Shown piece by piece: positions 21,229 through 33,642 of a stretch of 64,000 bases of DNA. The stretch lies in the NCBI GenBank assembly GCA_029721435.1, contig CM056577.1, positions 118,046,219 through 118,110,218 on the forward strand. Direction: 5' to 3'. The stretch's first letter is position 1, and each line of letters opens with the position of its first letter. The DNA comes from Gymnothorax reevesii (taxonomy: Eukaryota; Chordata; Actinopteri; Anguilliformes; Muraenidae). The notes under the pieces were generated by a model. It saw only the letters and a list, made by a program, of their open reading frames with translations. It did no database searches and was not told the DNA's origin. Made by a program: the position numbers and the translations under genes.

Positions 21229-21830
21229 GATAAACCTCCATGCACAAGGATTTCTATTCGCTGATTGAATAATTGCTGACATAAAGCACGGGAAGGTGAA
21301 TATGTCACTGAAACTCAGGTCGAATGCGTGAAAGTTGGCAACCCAGAGAATGGTAACTTGCCGCATTAATTGCTTAACATTGCAGCAATGTGAATGCCTC
21401 TTCAGACGTTTTGGGGTCCTGCCATAGTTCTCGCTAATGCTAATAATGCAATGCAAATTACATTTCAGAAAGGAAGGTATTTCACAAAGCGGGGTTAGCT
21501 AAGGTGGCTGGATATATATGTTGAATGAAACCCTGCACAACTCTTGTTTCTTCAGTCCATGTTGTGCATTTGGCCAGGTTCTCTGATTTACTTCATGAAA
21601 TCATACAGCTAATGCAATAATCCTGTGTTCAGAAGCCAAGGCCAGGTTTATAGGCTGCTTTGTCCTTCTCCCGTTAGTACTATGCAGTAGCATGCTGATA
21701 CCTTTGATGGTGATGACACCATGATGGAGTGATTGGCACACCCAAGTGTCTCATTTCTATTTGAGGTTACGTTACAGCACAACACAATTGGAGCGCTACT
21801 TTTTGGCTTCCAACTGTAAAAAGTTAGCCC
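21229..21830. other. Single-copy stretch, nothing seen
   Basis: No gene or repeat termini recognised. Confidence 0.4.
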
Positions 21831-22501
21831 AGGCGCGTCGTTAGACCTGAGAATTCCGGGGCTAATATCCTTCCCTTTATTGAAAATAATTAGTCCTCGC
21901 TAATTCTAGATGGGTTTCCTTTATTAACACGTTTTCCAATTCAAGAATAATCATGTGGCAATTAAAGACACAGCTTCTCTCCCCCATGCGATCTAAAAGC
22001 GACAAAATAATGGGGTACAGTATACAGAAAAATTATTTGATCATAATTAGGTCTATGCACTGGCACTCAGCGAATGCATATCAGAACTCTTGAGTGAATA
22101 AAGGTAATTTTGGTGACTAGTTAGTGGTTTCGTCCGTTTACATTTTCCAATCGGACAGCTGTCTATTTTTTACAGCGAATTGAGTGACCGTGCTTTAAAA
22201 AAAGGTGTACGTCCTTGTCGTTGAAATTACCTTCATTCGCTGAAAAGTTCTGAAATGCCGTCGCCGAGTGCCAGTGCATTGACCTAATTATAATCAAATT
22301 ATTTTTCTGTACTGTAGCCCATTATTTTGTCGCTTTTAGATCGCATGGGGGAGAGAAGCCGTGTCTTCAATTGTCACTTGAGTATTCGTGAATTGGAAAA
22401 GGTGTTAATGAAGGAAACCCATCTTGAATTAACCAGGACTAATTATTTTCAATAAAGAGAGGGATATTAGCCCCGGAATTTTCAGGTCTAAAGACGCGCC
22501 T
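21831..22501. mobile_element. 671-bp palindromic (fold-back) element
   Basis: Left arm (about 21831-22111) and right arm (about 22224-22501) are inverted copies, estimated by eye at 85-90% identity. For example ggggctaatatccttccctt on the left pairs with agagggatattagcccc on the right, and both arms carry the exact gacaaaataatgggg / cccattattttgtc segments. The unpaired centre is about 110 bases. Ends are aggcgcg / cgcgcct. A fold-back DNA element or a local inverted duplication; no transposase. Confidence 0.8.
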
Positions 22502-23282
22502 GATTGTGGGAACTTTTGAGGTTACTAGCCTGTTGTTGTCTATGGGGCGCCGTTTGTGAAATAGGGTGTGTTGTTTCATACCGTAGAGATTTGTTTATTT
22601 AGCGTCAAAAACTGAGAAAAAAGATTGTTGCCATTTTAAACCGTCTCTTTTTCACACATGTACGCACAAATATGTGTAAATTGGCGTAGAAAAGGTGATG
22701 TCGTTTTTTGTAGTATAACTTTTTGTAGAAGGAAAAAAAGGGACGTTAAATACTAAATCTAAATGTTTTATATAAATCAAATTGTTAAATTTAAATCTAA
22801 ATTATATCTATAGAATTAAATATTTTATTTGGATTTAGATTTAAGGTTTAAGGTTTAAATTTAACCAGTAGACCAGTAGATGGCACTGTCAGCTTAGCGT
22901 TGCTGTTCTGTGGGTCGTACATGACTTAAGCGTGAGGACAGCTCGAGCGAGTAGTCAAGAGGGTGCTAGCTAGAAATGGCTACAGGTTTAAGCCAAGATT
23001 CGGCAACCGCCATAAGACTGTTACCTTAGGTGTGCGGGCAGCGATATCATTTCCATGCCGTTAATGCGTCACTACTCTGGAATTCTGGTCCCCCTGCTTC
23101 GCTTTCTTCCCATAATCGCGTCATTTTGCATCTTGATTTCGCCGGCAAAATGAGGCTAAAGTTTGCATACTGTCTTACTCGCTAGCAAGCTGGTTGGCTA
23201 TCTAGCTCGCAAACCAAAGAGACGTTGAATTGTATAATGTTATAGCTAGCGCGCCAATGTATTTAGCTTCATAGCCAACTGG
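22502..23282. other. AT-rich low-complexity stretch then single-copy DNA
   Basis: 22750-22865 is built of variants of aaatctaaat and aaatttaaat. The remainder has no gene. Runs of gctagc/agctag text occur at 23180-23290 just before the SINE. Confidence 0.5.
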
Positions 23283-23701
23283 CTAGCTAAGCTAAGCCAA
23301 CTGACTGTGGGCTTTGCCAGTACTTGGATGGGAGACCACCGAGGATAACCAAGTTGCTGCTGGAAGAGGTGTTGTTGGGCCAGTAGGTGGCGATCTTCCC
23401 TCTGGTGGAATAATCCCCAATGCCCCAGCGCAGTGACTGGAACACTGTACTGAAGGAGACGCTGTCTTTCCGATGGTCCTGACTCACTGTGGTCATTAAA
23501 GATCCTATGACACTCTTCGATAAAAGTAGGGGGTTTCACGCTGTCACATTTAAAGTCCCAACCTGGCTCTTTAGACCTGCCACCTAATCATCTTCTGATC
23601 CATTTGGCTGTGCAAATTTCCCTCTCCCTCCTCACCTCAACCCCCAGGGCTTCCTTGAAAAAGAGATTTCAATCTTAACGGGACTTTCCTGATTAAATAA
23701 G
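23283..23701 (+). mobile_element. 5S-rRNA-derived SINE (SINE3-like)
   Basis: The head contains gccagtacttggatgggaga (23316-23335), which is the 5S rRNA internal promoter (box C) region. The preceding gctaagctaagccaactgac resembles the upstream 5S segment. After the head comes the body typical of fish 5S-SINEs (ccagtaggtggcgatcttcc, ggtcctgactcactgtggtcat) and a tail tttcctgattaaataa. 5S-headed SINEs (SINE3 in zebrafish) are established in fish. The promoter region is diverged, so current activity is unlikely. It is not a 5S rRNA gene, because only the 3' half of the 5S sequence is recognisable. Confidence 0.85.
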
Positions 23702-24901
23702 CGCTAAATTAGCGACTCCGTTGCCACGGACTGCGAAGCTATGAACAATCTACAAAGCTCCGAAGCGTACGCAGCACTACCACAGCAACAAGGTCGGTCG
23801 CGTTTTGTTAAAGGAGGTAGTATACGACCTTATGTACCTTCAAACAGATATGCAAGTACTTTCCGAGGATATTAATGAAGCAAACACTATATGTCAGCGG
23901 TAAATATTGTTCTACACATGAAACGTAATGGATCGTTATACAGAGTAAATTAAGCCATCCGGCAGTACGGGTCAAATTAGCTCTACTCCAGCCAACTACA
24001 TTATACGATATTAAGCTGCTAGCTAATCCAATACTATAACATGTAAAACAAAGTGAATCCATTTTTCCCATACTTTTAATTTTAGTGAAATGAGGTGTGG
24101 AGTGCAAGACTATTGTCGGAGCAGAGTAGGCTATTTTTAAACTGTAGTAGACTATTGCTACTTCTACAGCCTCATCTTAAACTGTACAGGATGAAACGTT
24201 AGTTACACTGACTGGCATTAGCGGACAAATACAACATTGTAATGTCTTCCCTTCACGTGAAATCGTACCAGTGCTCTTCAGGCATTGCTGTCAAAATGCT
24301 TCTGAGGACCCAGCGTCTCCTCTGCGGTGGTCTGTCTGAGCCGAGCCATAAAGTAGGAGTCGCTGTGTGTCGACATAATGAAATGAGCACCTAATGTTCT
24401 CGGCGGTCTTTTCAAATTCAGGTTTTTCAGCCAAATTCTGGCTTCCTCTTCTGTAGGTAGGCGATAGAAACCGTTTCTCTGAACACAAGGACTTTCCTCT
24501 ATGTTCTGGGTGTGTGTTCAAAACACTGTTGATCAAATCGTAAATTTAGCTTCCTCTGGTTGTTAGTTCAGCCTCGAACAGCACAATAGGTGCCGAAGCT
24601 CTGAAAGGACATTTTAAGTAAATTGTAAAAAAAAAACAAGATGTAATCGCTAAGTTAACTGAAAGAAACGCCGCTGTTCTTGACTAGCCACTCGCTAAAA
24701 ACAATTTCCGCCGGAAGTTGCACCCATGGTCATATCTACAGTAGCGCCCTCAGGAATAAGGAATTTTTTTTTTTAGAATGAAACGCCCCGAAAGAGGTAG
24801 TTTACCGCCAAAAGCAGTAAAGTTGGCAGTATGGCTTATGCATCGGGAAGGCATTCCTCCAACCTCAATTGCAGGCATTTGAGGACTATATTCCTGGATT
24901 A
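23702..24901. other. Single-copy stretch, no gene seen
   Basis: Short frames on the minus strand (23808-24107, 24291-24536) lack domains. No element termini recognised. Confidence 0.4.
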
Positions 24902-25154
24902 CCTGCTGAAAATTCTAGCAGCTAGAAATCTAAGCTGGTTTAAGATGGTTAGCTGTGATATTAGCTGGTCATAGCTGGTCTAGATGTTTAAAACTGGTCT
25001 CTATAGCTTGATGAACGTGGTCAAAGCTGGTTAAGCTGGTATTGTCAGCTGGAGTCAGCTGGTGAAGGGCTGGTCGACAAACTAAAACTGTCCAAAACAC
25101 AGCTTAAACCAGCCTGACCAGCCCAGGCTGGTCAAAGCTGGAATTTTCAGCAGG
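24902..25154. mobile_element. AGCTGG-type MITE, copy 2
   Basis: Terminal inverted repeat cctgctgaaaatt (24902-24914) and aattttcagcagg (25142-25154), exact over 13 bases. The interior is many variants of agctggt / accagct (aagctggtttaagatggtt, cttaaaccagcctgaccagc). This matches a very common short fish DNA element. Related diverged copy at 13855-14022. Confidence 0.8.
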
Positions 25155-25267
25155 GTTCCTGGCTGAAACTGCTGAAAACATGTTAATTTCGTCACGATCT
25201 TGTTCTTTATATCGATTTCCCCGATGCCATTACCCCCTTATACTTCTAATCAACGGCAGTGATTTTC

Positions 25268-25720
25268 TTTTTTTTTTTTTTTTTTTTTTTTAAATTTGGC
25301 ATCTCCAATCCCACCCGAATCAGGAATGCCCAATTGGTGAACTATGTACAAGGCTTGCTCGTATGCGACCCCTTGCTGCCAACTCAGGATAGTGAAGACA
25401 GTTCAAGGCTCTCCTCCGAAGCGCGTGCCCGTCAGCCACTGCTTCTTATGCACTCATTGGTTGAATCTTCGCAAGTTCAGAACGAGGGCGGAGGATACCC
25501 GGACATGAACAGACTTTGAATCTTCCTGACGAGCGCCCTTCTGGCCAACAGGAGCAACGAACAAAGCTGTTTATTTATTTTCTCTTACCCGGCAATCCCT
25601 TCCCAATTTGCAACCCTGTAGCGCGATGGCCAATTGTGCGCTACGCTGAAAAAGCTGCCGACCGCGGCTCGAACACGCAACGTAATAGTCACTTAACCGA
25701 GTGAGCTATCTGGCAGCTCA
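25268..25720 (-). mobile_element. tRNA-headed SINE with 3' poly-A (minus strand)
   Basis: Read on the minus strand: the head at 25715-25640 includes tagctcactcggtt (plus 25694-25707, box A-like) and gttcgagcc (plus 25666-25674, box B). A body of about 350 bases rich in CpG and G+C follows, and it ends in an A-run seen as T(24) at 25268-25291. Head, body and tail order is that of a SINE. The body resembles a fish repeat I have seen before but cannot name. Confidence 0.75.
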
Positions 25721-26689
25721 GTCATTTTCTAACACTGTGGATGCCTGGAGGGATGTCTCCCTTGTGCAAAAATTATTTCAATCATGCTTGAAAACTTTTC
25801 TATTTGGTTGAATTATTTAGCTTGAGGTGAGTCAAGTGTGTGTGTGTGTGTTTTTTTAAATTTAACATTGATATGTGTCGCATAGATATATTGCATGCTG
25901 CTTATTCTAATGTTCAGGTACATCAGGATGCATGATTGACTTTTTTCCCCCCAACATGCAGAAAAACAAGTTGGAGGCCCGTTTTCATCCACTGGGTAAT
26001 GCAAGACCCTCAATTAGATGCAGTCTTATGCATACTGATGGAGCATTCTGTAAAAACTGAAGAATTCATTTACAGTAAGCTTATGCACGAGGACAAAATT
26101 TCTGCAGTAAGTTTATGTAAGGCTTTACGTTACCTTACGTGTGTAACCTCATTGCATAGTGGATCCACCCAACTTCTACAAAAGTCTCAGTAAGCTATTA
26201 AGAGACAGCAAATGTACTATATACTTGCTAAAATGTCTCACAACATCAAAAATGTGATGCCGGTTCCTTAATCGGGGACAAAGGTTCCAGCCTCCTTCTG
26301 TATTGCTAGGGAGGAGGAAATAAAGTGAGAATTGAGTGGCTGTGACTGAAATGAGAACTAATGCAAACAACATAAACTATTGTGAAAATAAGTTCAGTTT
26401 ACAGATAGTGATATTTATCCCCATAAAACCTATGGACTCATATATGGGTCAGTCAAATGTAGCAGATCTATTAAAAATATTGAACTTCAGGCCTGTTTTA
26501 AATTCTAATCGAGATCCAGAGTTCTCCAAAGATCTCAAATATGTCCTGCTGAATTATAGGGAAATATGTATAACGTTATGTACATTATCTGGATATTTTC
26601 CATTTGTTGTAATTGTGTGAGCATGAAAACATGGCCTCCTGGGTTTGAATTTTTCTCCACTATAAGTGTGATGTAGCTTCAGTGATGAG
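25721..26689. other. Single-copy stretch, no gene seen
   Basis: Contains a short (GT)n at 25838-25851. Open frames at 25936-26193 and 26336-26620 have no recognisable domain. Confidence 0.4.
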
Positions 26690-26856
26690 CCACAAGCAGC
26701 AGGCACAAATTATGTATGAAATTTCTTTGAACATTAAATATCTTGTCTTTGTACTGTACTCAAATGAACATAGGTCAAAAAGAATATGCAAATCATTGTG
26801 TTCTGTTTTTATTCACGTTTTACACAACGTCCCAACTTCATTGGAATTGGGGTTTG
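26690..26856 (+). mobile_element. Tc1-like transposon 3' terminal fragment
   Basis: Nearly the same as 240-395: aacattaaatatcttgtctttgta, then atgcaaatcattgtgttctg, and ends cgtcccaacttcattggaat followed by tggggtttg. Only the 3' terminal 165 bases or so remain; the transposase part is absent. This copy is closer to the family terminus I remember than the one at the window start. Confidence 0.85.
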
Positions 26857-29800
26857 AAAAATCTTTTTATTTTTTTTGAAAAGATGTTTATCCTCAAATA
26901 CTATTTTTTCCTAAATTCCGTAACGAACCTTCGTCTGAGCTCGAGCTTTTAACTTTTATGACTGGTTTCATGAGCCTGAGCTACATGTGACTTAAGCTCA
27001 TTCTGTGGCCTAATTTAGCTACATTGTGTTGTATTTTTTTCTGGCTAGCTAGCTTTTGAATCAAACTGAGACAATTCTTCCTACACGAGGTAGGCCAGCC
27101 CTATGGCTAATGCTGGCGACCTCACCCCTTTGTGGTGCGAAAAAGGTAATGCTAAGTTTGCCACAGAGACACACATGCACCGACCAATGGACAGATGGAC
27201 AGTCAGACATAATGATAACAGTATCGCGTATTAAATTTTTGTTCTCTGACGGGGTAAAAAGCTTTGAATGATTATTCATAGATCAAGCTACAAGACAGTC
27301 ACATTAATGACATCACGGTAGTATATTCAGCGTCACTGACACCATCAGGCAATAACCACTCCCCCGAAAACCAACCATTACCATTCAGCTCTGCAGCAGA
27401 GCCGTGTTGAACTGTGCTTTGCTTTGCTATGGATGGCAGCTAAGTTCTGCTCTCTGTTTCGCTGGCAGGCCTTACACTATTCATTCTACTTGGCTATATC
27501 CTTGGATTTATTTACCCAAAAGTCCTTCTGTTTTTGTTCCACCTGGCTGAAGTAATTTGTCTTTCTTTGGCTGGCATTCATAGGCTCATTATTATATATG
27601 GTGTGTGTCTTCACCTTTGTTTAGCTCAGCATTCGTAGATTGTTTGTTTCTGTTGAGCTTCTTTCATGTTCAGTGTTTAGTATTCTATCCTCGTCGCCAT
27701 GAATGCGAAACAGCTTGGAAACAGATTGTGTTTTTCCAACTTTATCGCGATTGCGAGGTCATCGAAGATGGTGCGCAGTCACCTGTATCGCTCCTTCAGC
27801 CTAGATAAGGCCATTGCCAAGTCAGAAATGAGCAAGCCCAGTGATTTCAGCAGATTTTATCAGTCAAGGATAGGCTTATAGGAGCGTATACTGATGCATT
27901 GAGACTGTCCTTGTGAGGCCCATTCTCAAAAGAGAATCCACTTATAATAGCCTGTAATGTAATGAATTGTCAGGGCAACAGCCACAAATTATTCTTCCTG
28001 CAGTAGGTTATCTTCTGCAATAGGTCAGATGATGCAGTTTTCCATTATAATGCAGTCCTTAGTTTTTCTCCACTAAATGTTTACAGTTATAGAAGTGCGA
28101 CGACTGGAAGCTAAACAACAAGCTGCCACACATCAATTTATCACAATTATGTGCAGCAGTGACGTGTGGTTTGAGAAATAAAGGAATAATGTTTCCCAGA
28201 GTTTTTTTCATTGTGACGAATTACGGGATCAAGCTGTCTTCCAGTGCAGTTGTAATTACCGAGTGAATCTGTGGCGGGGAAATGAAAAGAGCTCAGTAAA
28301 TTAGATGGAAGGAGCTCAGCACAATAAGATGTCGCAAAGCTGTCTGTCCTGCCTTCCACTTTTGCTTTCAGTTGGTTCCATCTTTTGCTTTCAGTCTAGT
28401 TCCTCGGAACTTTGGAAGGCTGCTCGACGCGATGCTGAAATGATTGAATGTCATCTTTGTCACATGTCAGATACACAGCCTGCGACAGAAGTATTTCTGC
28501 CGCTCTGTCGCTCCAGCAGTCTAAACGTGGTGCACTTTGTACTTTGTCGGCTCTCGAGGTGCGAACAACCATTTACAACTCGACGCCTGAGGGAGGCAAT
28601 TTGCCAGGCATTGGGTTGGCCGGCCTGAGGCAGAGAAGCCATCTCTGGAGGCTACGTCCCTCTTTCCTTGAGCGCCATTGACAGTGACCTGGCACTCGAC
28701 CAGGTGAGGGCTATTGCAGCTGGCTATACTGGAGCCGGTCACTTAGTATTATACCAGTGGGCGTAAACATACGGTGAGGCCTGTAAACGTTTGGACTGTT
28801 GCACAGATCACAGCATATGGATGCAAATACAGTCCTCAGTACACCTGTGCTTTGGCTCATGTTACTATCCTTCTGTTCAATTCCGAGAATAACTGCCCTC
28901 TTCCTAGAGCTCCTGCTGGGACTGCACCGGCCCTTAGAGTATCTTTTAGTTTAGGGAGTTAGACAGACAGTGTTGGTATGCATGGATAGTCCTTGAATAA
29001 TCCTGTTTGTTTCCCTTTAAGTGGATTTAGTTTTCATTTATTTGTTGCTAGCAAGTTGTGTTCTTTACCCATGGTAAATATCACAGCTGGCTACTGGCAT
29101 AAACACTATGCAGTCATTTAGGTCCACAACCATCCCTGGGCGCCACAATTAAAGTTCAAGTGGTGGGTGCGATTTATGCTGAAGCACTCTGGGGCCAACG
29201 AAACCCTAGGGCTGGCTTGGGTAAATACTCTAATTTGTTTATGTGCAGTAGCCTACACATTCCCTGTGGCTTTCATGTATAAATAAATGTTAAGGTATCA
29301 GGACAGTGTCCTGTACCCCAGCACATTGAATGAAAAAGATTCAAAGTTGATGTCCAGACTGTCAGCTTTAAGGTTAAATTTACATCCGCCTCACATGAAC
29401 TGAGGAGAAATTACGGCCCGCTCTCTCTGCTGAATTTTGGAAGTGTAACGACGCTCATGTCATCTTGTTCTGGATTACTGTCGTTCTTGCTGACATTCAC
29501 CCCCAATATCTGTGTATCATATTCAGTGCGGAGCTATTTTGCTGTCATTGATGGCTGTACTCTGGACCTGTGCTCCACGTTTTATCTCCTCTGCGTCTGT
29601 TAGACTGCCTTGTTGCTGTTCCCTCGACTGTGCTGCCTGTGCTCTTACAGCCTCCCTGGCCTCGTGATGAATCCATTTGCTTTTGCAATGCCATAAGACT
29701 TTCCTTTTAGTGCGGACTGAAGGCGGAAATTCAAGTCTCTGAAGGTTTTTCTTGAACAGGCTTCAAGTGGAAGACTGTCTGTTCCATCTCCCTTCTCCCT

Positions 29801-30511
29801 CCTTTCTAACCTCTCCATCTCACTCTCTCCCTCTGCCTCTTAAATTCTTGTCCTTTTATGTTCAATTCTCGCCAGCCATTATTGGAGCGGTTTCTTGAAG
29901 GAGAGCGCATACCCTGCTCCTTGTCGCCTTTCTCCATCTCGTTTCTCCACTGTCTGTTGGCCCCTCACTCAGTCAAACTTCCGACTCTTTATTGCGCCTA
30001 TTCTTCTCACATACGTCTCTTTTTATTTTGACATGCAGTTCCTATTCCCCTTCTTTCACCGCCTGTTTTCCTTCGATTTTCTCTCTCCACTACTCTCCAA
30101 TTCATGAAAGGAGCTGTTTGCCTAACCACTCCGTGACGGTTATGGCACTTCCTGTTTTCCTAGTCTTCCAGGCTGCCTGCAAACCTGCCTTTCGTGGCCT
30201 CCACCTGAAGGAAGTACTGCCAGGGCTCTTCAGGGCTTCGCTGAAAGTGTTTTTACTCTGAAATTGTGTTTCTTTTTTTTTTTTTTGTATTTTTGTTTTT
30301 CTCTTCTCAACTGTTTCTTTCTCCATCTCTCCACCCACACATTTTCTCTATGTTATACTTCAAGTGTCTTTCAAAGTCTCCAGCTGGGAATAGCCATTTA
30401 TTATAGTTATTATACAGTATGTTCTCCTACATCTTGTGCATTCATCCCCGTCTACATTTTCTCCTCTATCGCTTTCTGGCGCTCATGGAAATTCAGGCGC
30501 ACTCAGAGAAA
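26857..30511. other. 3.6-kb stretch, mostly single-copy, no gene seen
   Basis: 27060-27260 includes gacagatggacagtcagaca text similar to the tail of the insert at 17.7 kb and may be a fragment of that repeat class. A duplicated ttttgctttcagt occurs at 28359-28395. Open frames between 28147 and 28742 on both strands show no domain. 29780-30110 is CT-rich. No convincing exon. Confidence 0.35.
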
Positions 30512-30547
30512 GACACACACATTCACATGTACACACACACTTGTACA

Positions 30548-30584
<37 letters not shown>

Positions 30585-30613
30585 ACATACACGTGCAGAC
30601 ACACGCAAACACT
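30512..30613. repeat. (CA)n microsatellite
   Basis: Interrupted CA repeat; the uninterrupted core is about 30549-30581. Confidence 0.95.
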
Positions 30614-30768
30614 CGTGCCCCAGTTCTAAATAATGGGCCCCAGGAGACAGCAGCGTAACTAACGCAAGAGCTGTATGAAATATTTTTGGAGAATTGAATT
30701 TTGCCATGTTTTTTGTCATCTGTGCTGCAGTTTAAGGTAAGAGGATTTTATTTGTGTGTCTTCGTGAA

Positions 30769-30807
<39 letters not shown>
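30769..30807. repeat. (GT)n(GA)n compound microsatellite
   Basis: A GT run of about 22 bases followed directly by a GA run of about 16 bases. Confidence 0.95.
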
Positions 30808-32449
30808 ATCTAAAGACATTGCATGGATGTATATGCGCTTTATTTTCTCCAATTTGTCGGTTGCCATGTTTGTCCTAATTCAATGCCAAGCCAGAGGGCT
30901 CTCTTTTCAGCTATTTGCCTGTGCTCTTCTGATGTTTTTGAAGCTCTGAAGATGACACATTTTTTCTCATTATCACAATCCCTCTGAGAGAGGAGGCTTC
31001 TATACAGGGCAAACATATGCACCATAACACGTGGATTAAACAGAATCAGCTAGTTTTGATTTTATGGAAAACCTCTCAATTTCATGCTCGCGCTCCTATT
31101 GCTCATGTGGGGTGGTTGAGACAACAAAGCGAATAAGTGACAGTGAGAGCTTAACACAGTGCCTAGCTTGTGCTTTGCGCGGCTGTTTCTTCCCCGCTGA
31201 AGTTCTTAATGCCAGCATATTGGTACTTATATCAGTGGCCCATCTCCGACTGGATATCCCGTCTTTCGAATCTCTCCCTCCCGACTGCCCCGCAAGGCCA
31301 CACGCGCGGAGAGGTTATGGGAGCCGACAACAAACTTCTCTTGTTTCCTTTTGTAATTTTCACAGCAGCCTCTATTGCCGTATTCCTCTCTCGCTCTCGC
31401 TCTTTCATATTCCTTTTTTTCTCGCTCTCCCTCCCACCATCTCTTACTTTCTCTTTATTTCTCTTTCCCTCGCTCTCTCTTCCTCTTTCTCTGCCCCCCC
31501 CCTCTCTCTCTCCTTTTCTGTATGCTGGAGGCCATAATTCTTCACGCTCCGCACAGAAAAGAGGGACGGCGGGGGCGAGAGTTTGATTTGAGGGGAGAAT
31601 GGGCCTGTTTTTTCCCCTCTATCTGAGCGATGAAGAACACGTGGAGATTTAAGATGGCGGTGATTTCTGTGTAAATGAGCCCCGAGCCAGGCACCAGGGA
31701 TGGATCATAGATCTGCTCTCGGGCTGAGCTACACGCTCTCTCTTTTCCTCCTTTATTTCTTTGTTTTCTGTTGCCGCTCCAGGGCTTCTGCGTTCCCCCT
31801 CTGCCTCCCTCTCCGCAGATGTTCGCCTTCATTCCTTGTCGAAAAATCCTGGCACGTTTGAAGATTCTTGCTTGAGGATAGGTACAGGCAAGATGTAAAA
31901 AAAATATCAACAGTGCGGGTGGATGTTCCTTGAAGAACGTTACAGATGATTGGTCGGCGTTCCCTGTTGGCTTGCATCACACGTCAACGGCTGGCGAACA
32001 TCATAAGACTTCAAATTCTGGCGCTGTAGTCGGCAACGTTGGCTGCTTATCGCGTATGTGCTTCCACTGACCAAACTACACCACTCTGCAACTCCATTTA
32101 CAAGAACGCAGTTCATTGAGCCATAAATTTTTATGTGCTTATTCCCTGTTTATTAGCAGACAAATGGCTAATAGTCTTAAATCATATGTATGCTCGGGTG
32201 CATTATATCTGTACTTGCTGCTATATTGGTGATATTTATAAACACAAGGTCTGCTGCCTGTTGTCCTTGACCACTTCTTGGACTTATTTTAGTAATGTCA
32301 AATTTATTACTGTGAATACTTTGAATGAATGATTCCAAAATATGAAGTGGCCTCTTATCCTCTGCCTCCCCTTATCTGCCCTGTGCAAAAAGAAGAGATT
32401 ATATTCGCAGACAGATTGCGGTCAGCAACTCGGCATATGGAACTGCAAC
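30808..32449. other. Single-copy stretch with a CT-rich block
   Basis: A polypyrimidine block (mostly ctct/tttc with a short C-run) occupies about 31380-31515 and explains the overlapping Ser/Leu-rich frames there. The rest shows no gene. Confidence 0.45.
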
Positions 32450-33129
32450 TATGGCTTATATTGACCAGCCCCTCGAGATCATTGAGCAAATTTTAATATT
32501 AAAAGACAAAGTGAGTTTTTAAATGATGATTTCATTTGTTGAAGCAAAAACGCTATCCAACACTGTCTGGCCCTGTGTGAAAAAAGTGTCTGACTCTTAG
32601 TTGCTAAATCAACCAATGAAACAAATTTAATTGATAATTGGGTTCACAATCAATAGACACACCCTGTCACACAGACATGATTACTGCCAGCCCTGTTGAA
32701 TCTAAACATCACTTAAATAGAACCTATCTGGTCTGCCAGTATGATGTAGGCAAAAAGCAGCACATGATGCTGTGATCTGGAGGAATTCAAAAACAGATGA
32801 CCAACAAAGTCATTGACATCTATCAGTCTTGAAAAGTTCATAAATTTGGAACAGTGGTGAATCTTCTCAGGAGTGGCCGGCCCACCAAAATTCCTCCAAG
32901 AGCACACCAACAAATCATTCAGGAGGTCACAAAATAATCCAGGTGAACATCTAAACAACTGCAGGCCTCACTTGCCCCATTAAGGTCAGTGTTCATGATT
33001 CCACAATAAGGAAGTGACTGGGAAAAAATGGCATTGATGGGAGGGTTGTAACGCAAAAACCACTGCTGATCAAAAAAAAAGAAAAAAAACAAAACAAAAA
33101 AGCTCATCTCGCATTTGCCAAAAAAAACA

Positions 33130-33600
33130 TCTTGATGACCCCCAAGACTTTTTGGATAATATCCCAAGGATGGATGTGTCAAAAGAGAAACTTTCTGGAA
33201 GACATGGGGGTCCTTTCATCTGGCATAAGGCTAACACTGTATTTCACAATAATAATATCACGTCTACAGTCAAACACAGTGGTGGTAGTGTGATAGTCCA
33301 GGGCTGATTTGTTGCCTCCAGACCTGGGGACTTGCCATCATTGATAGAATCGTGAATTTCACTTTTTACAAGAAAATCCTGAAGGAGAATGTCTGCCCAT
33401 CAGTTTGTTACTTAAAAGTCAAGTTGGTTATGCAGCAGGACAATGATCTGAAGCAGACAAGCAAGTCCACCTCTGATTTGCTTGAAAGAATCAATATGAT
33501 GGCTTTGGAGTGGCCCAGTCAAAGTCCTGACTCAAAGTCCAATTGAGATGCTGTTGTGTGACCCCAAACAAGCGGTTCATGCTCAAAAATCTTCCCTTGT
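33130..33600 (+). pseudogene. Tc1-family transposase catalytic-domain relic
   Basis: One frame is open from 33352 to 33546 and carries QQDND at 33433-33447 (the second catalytic Asp of the DDE triad is within this motif) and LEWPSQSPD at 33505-33531, both hallmark Tc1 transposase segments in the right order and spacing. The first catalytic region upstream (near 33150-33190) is frameshifted, the downstream PNPIE-like segment is lost (a stop follows at 33544), and the C-terminus is separated by the 1.4-kb insertion. Non-functional. Confidence 0.85.
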
Positions 33601-33642
33601 GGCTGAATTCAGGTCTCAGTGCCAGTTATCATTAGTGTTTTA

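Noticed and set aside
23316..23340. 5S rRNA gene
   Set aside because: Only the 3' half of a 5S sequence is recognisable and it is fused to a SINE body.
25640..25716. tRNA gene on the minus strand
   Set aside because: Pol III boxes are present, but the sequence continues into a SINE body with an A tail and does not form a convincing cloverleaf.
31064..31586. Overlapping plus-strand frames of 138-157 codons
   Set aside because: They run through a CT-rich block that codes for Ser/Leu/Pro/Phe in all frames.
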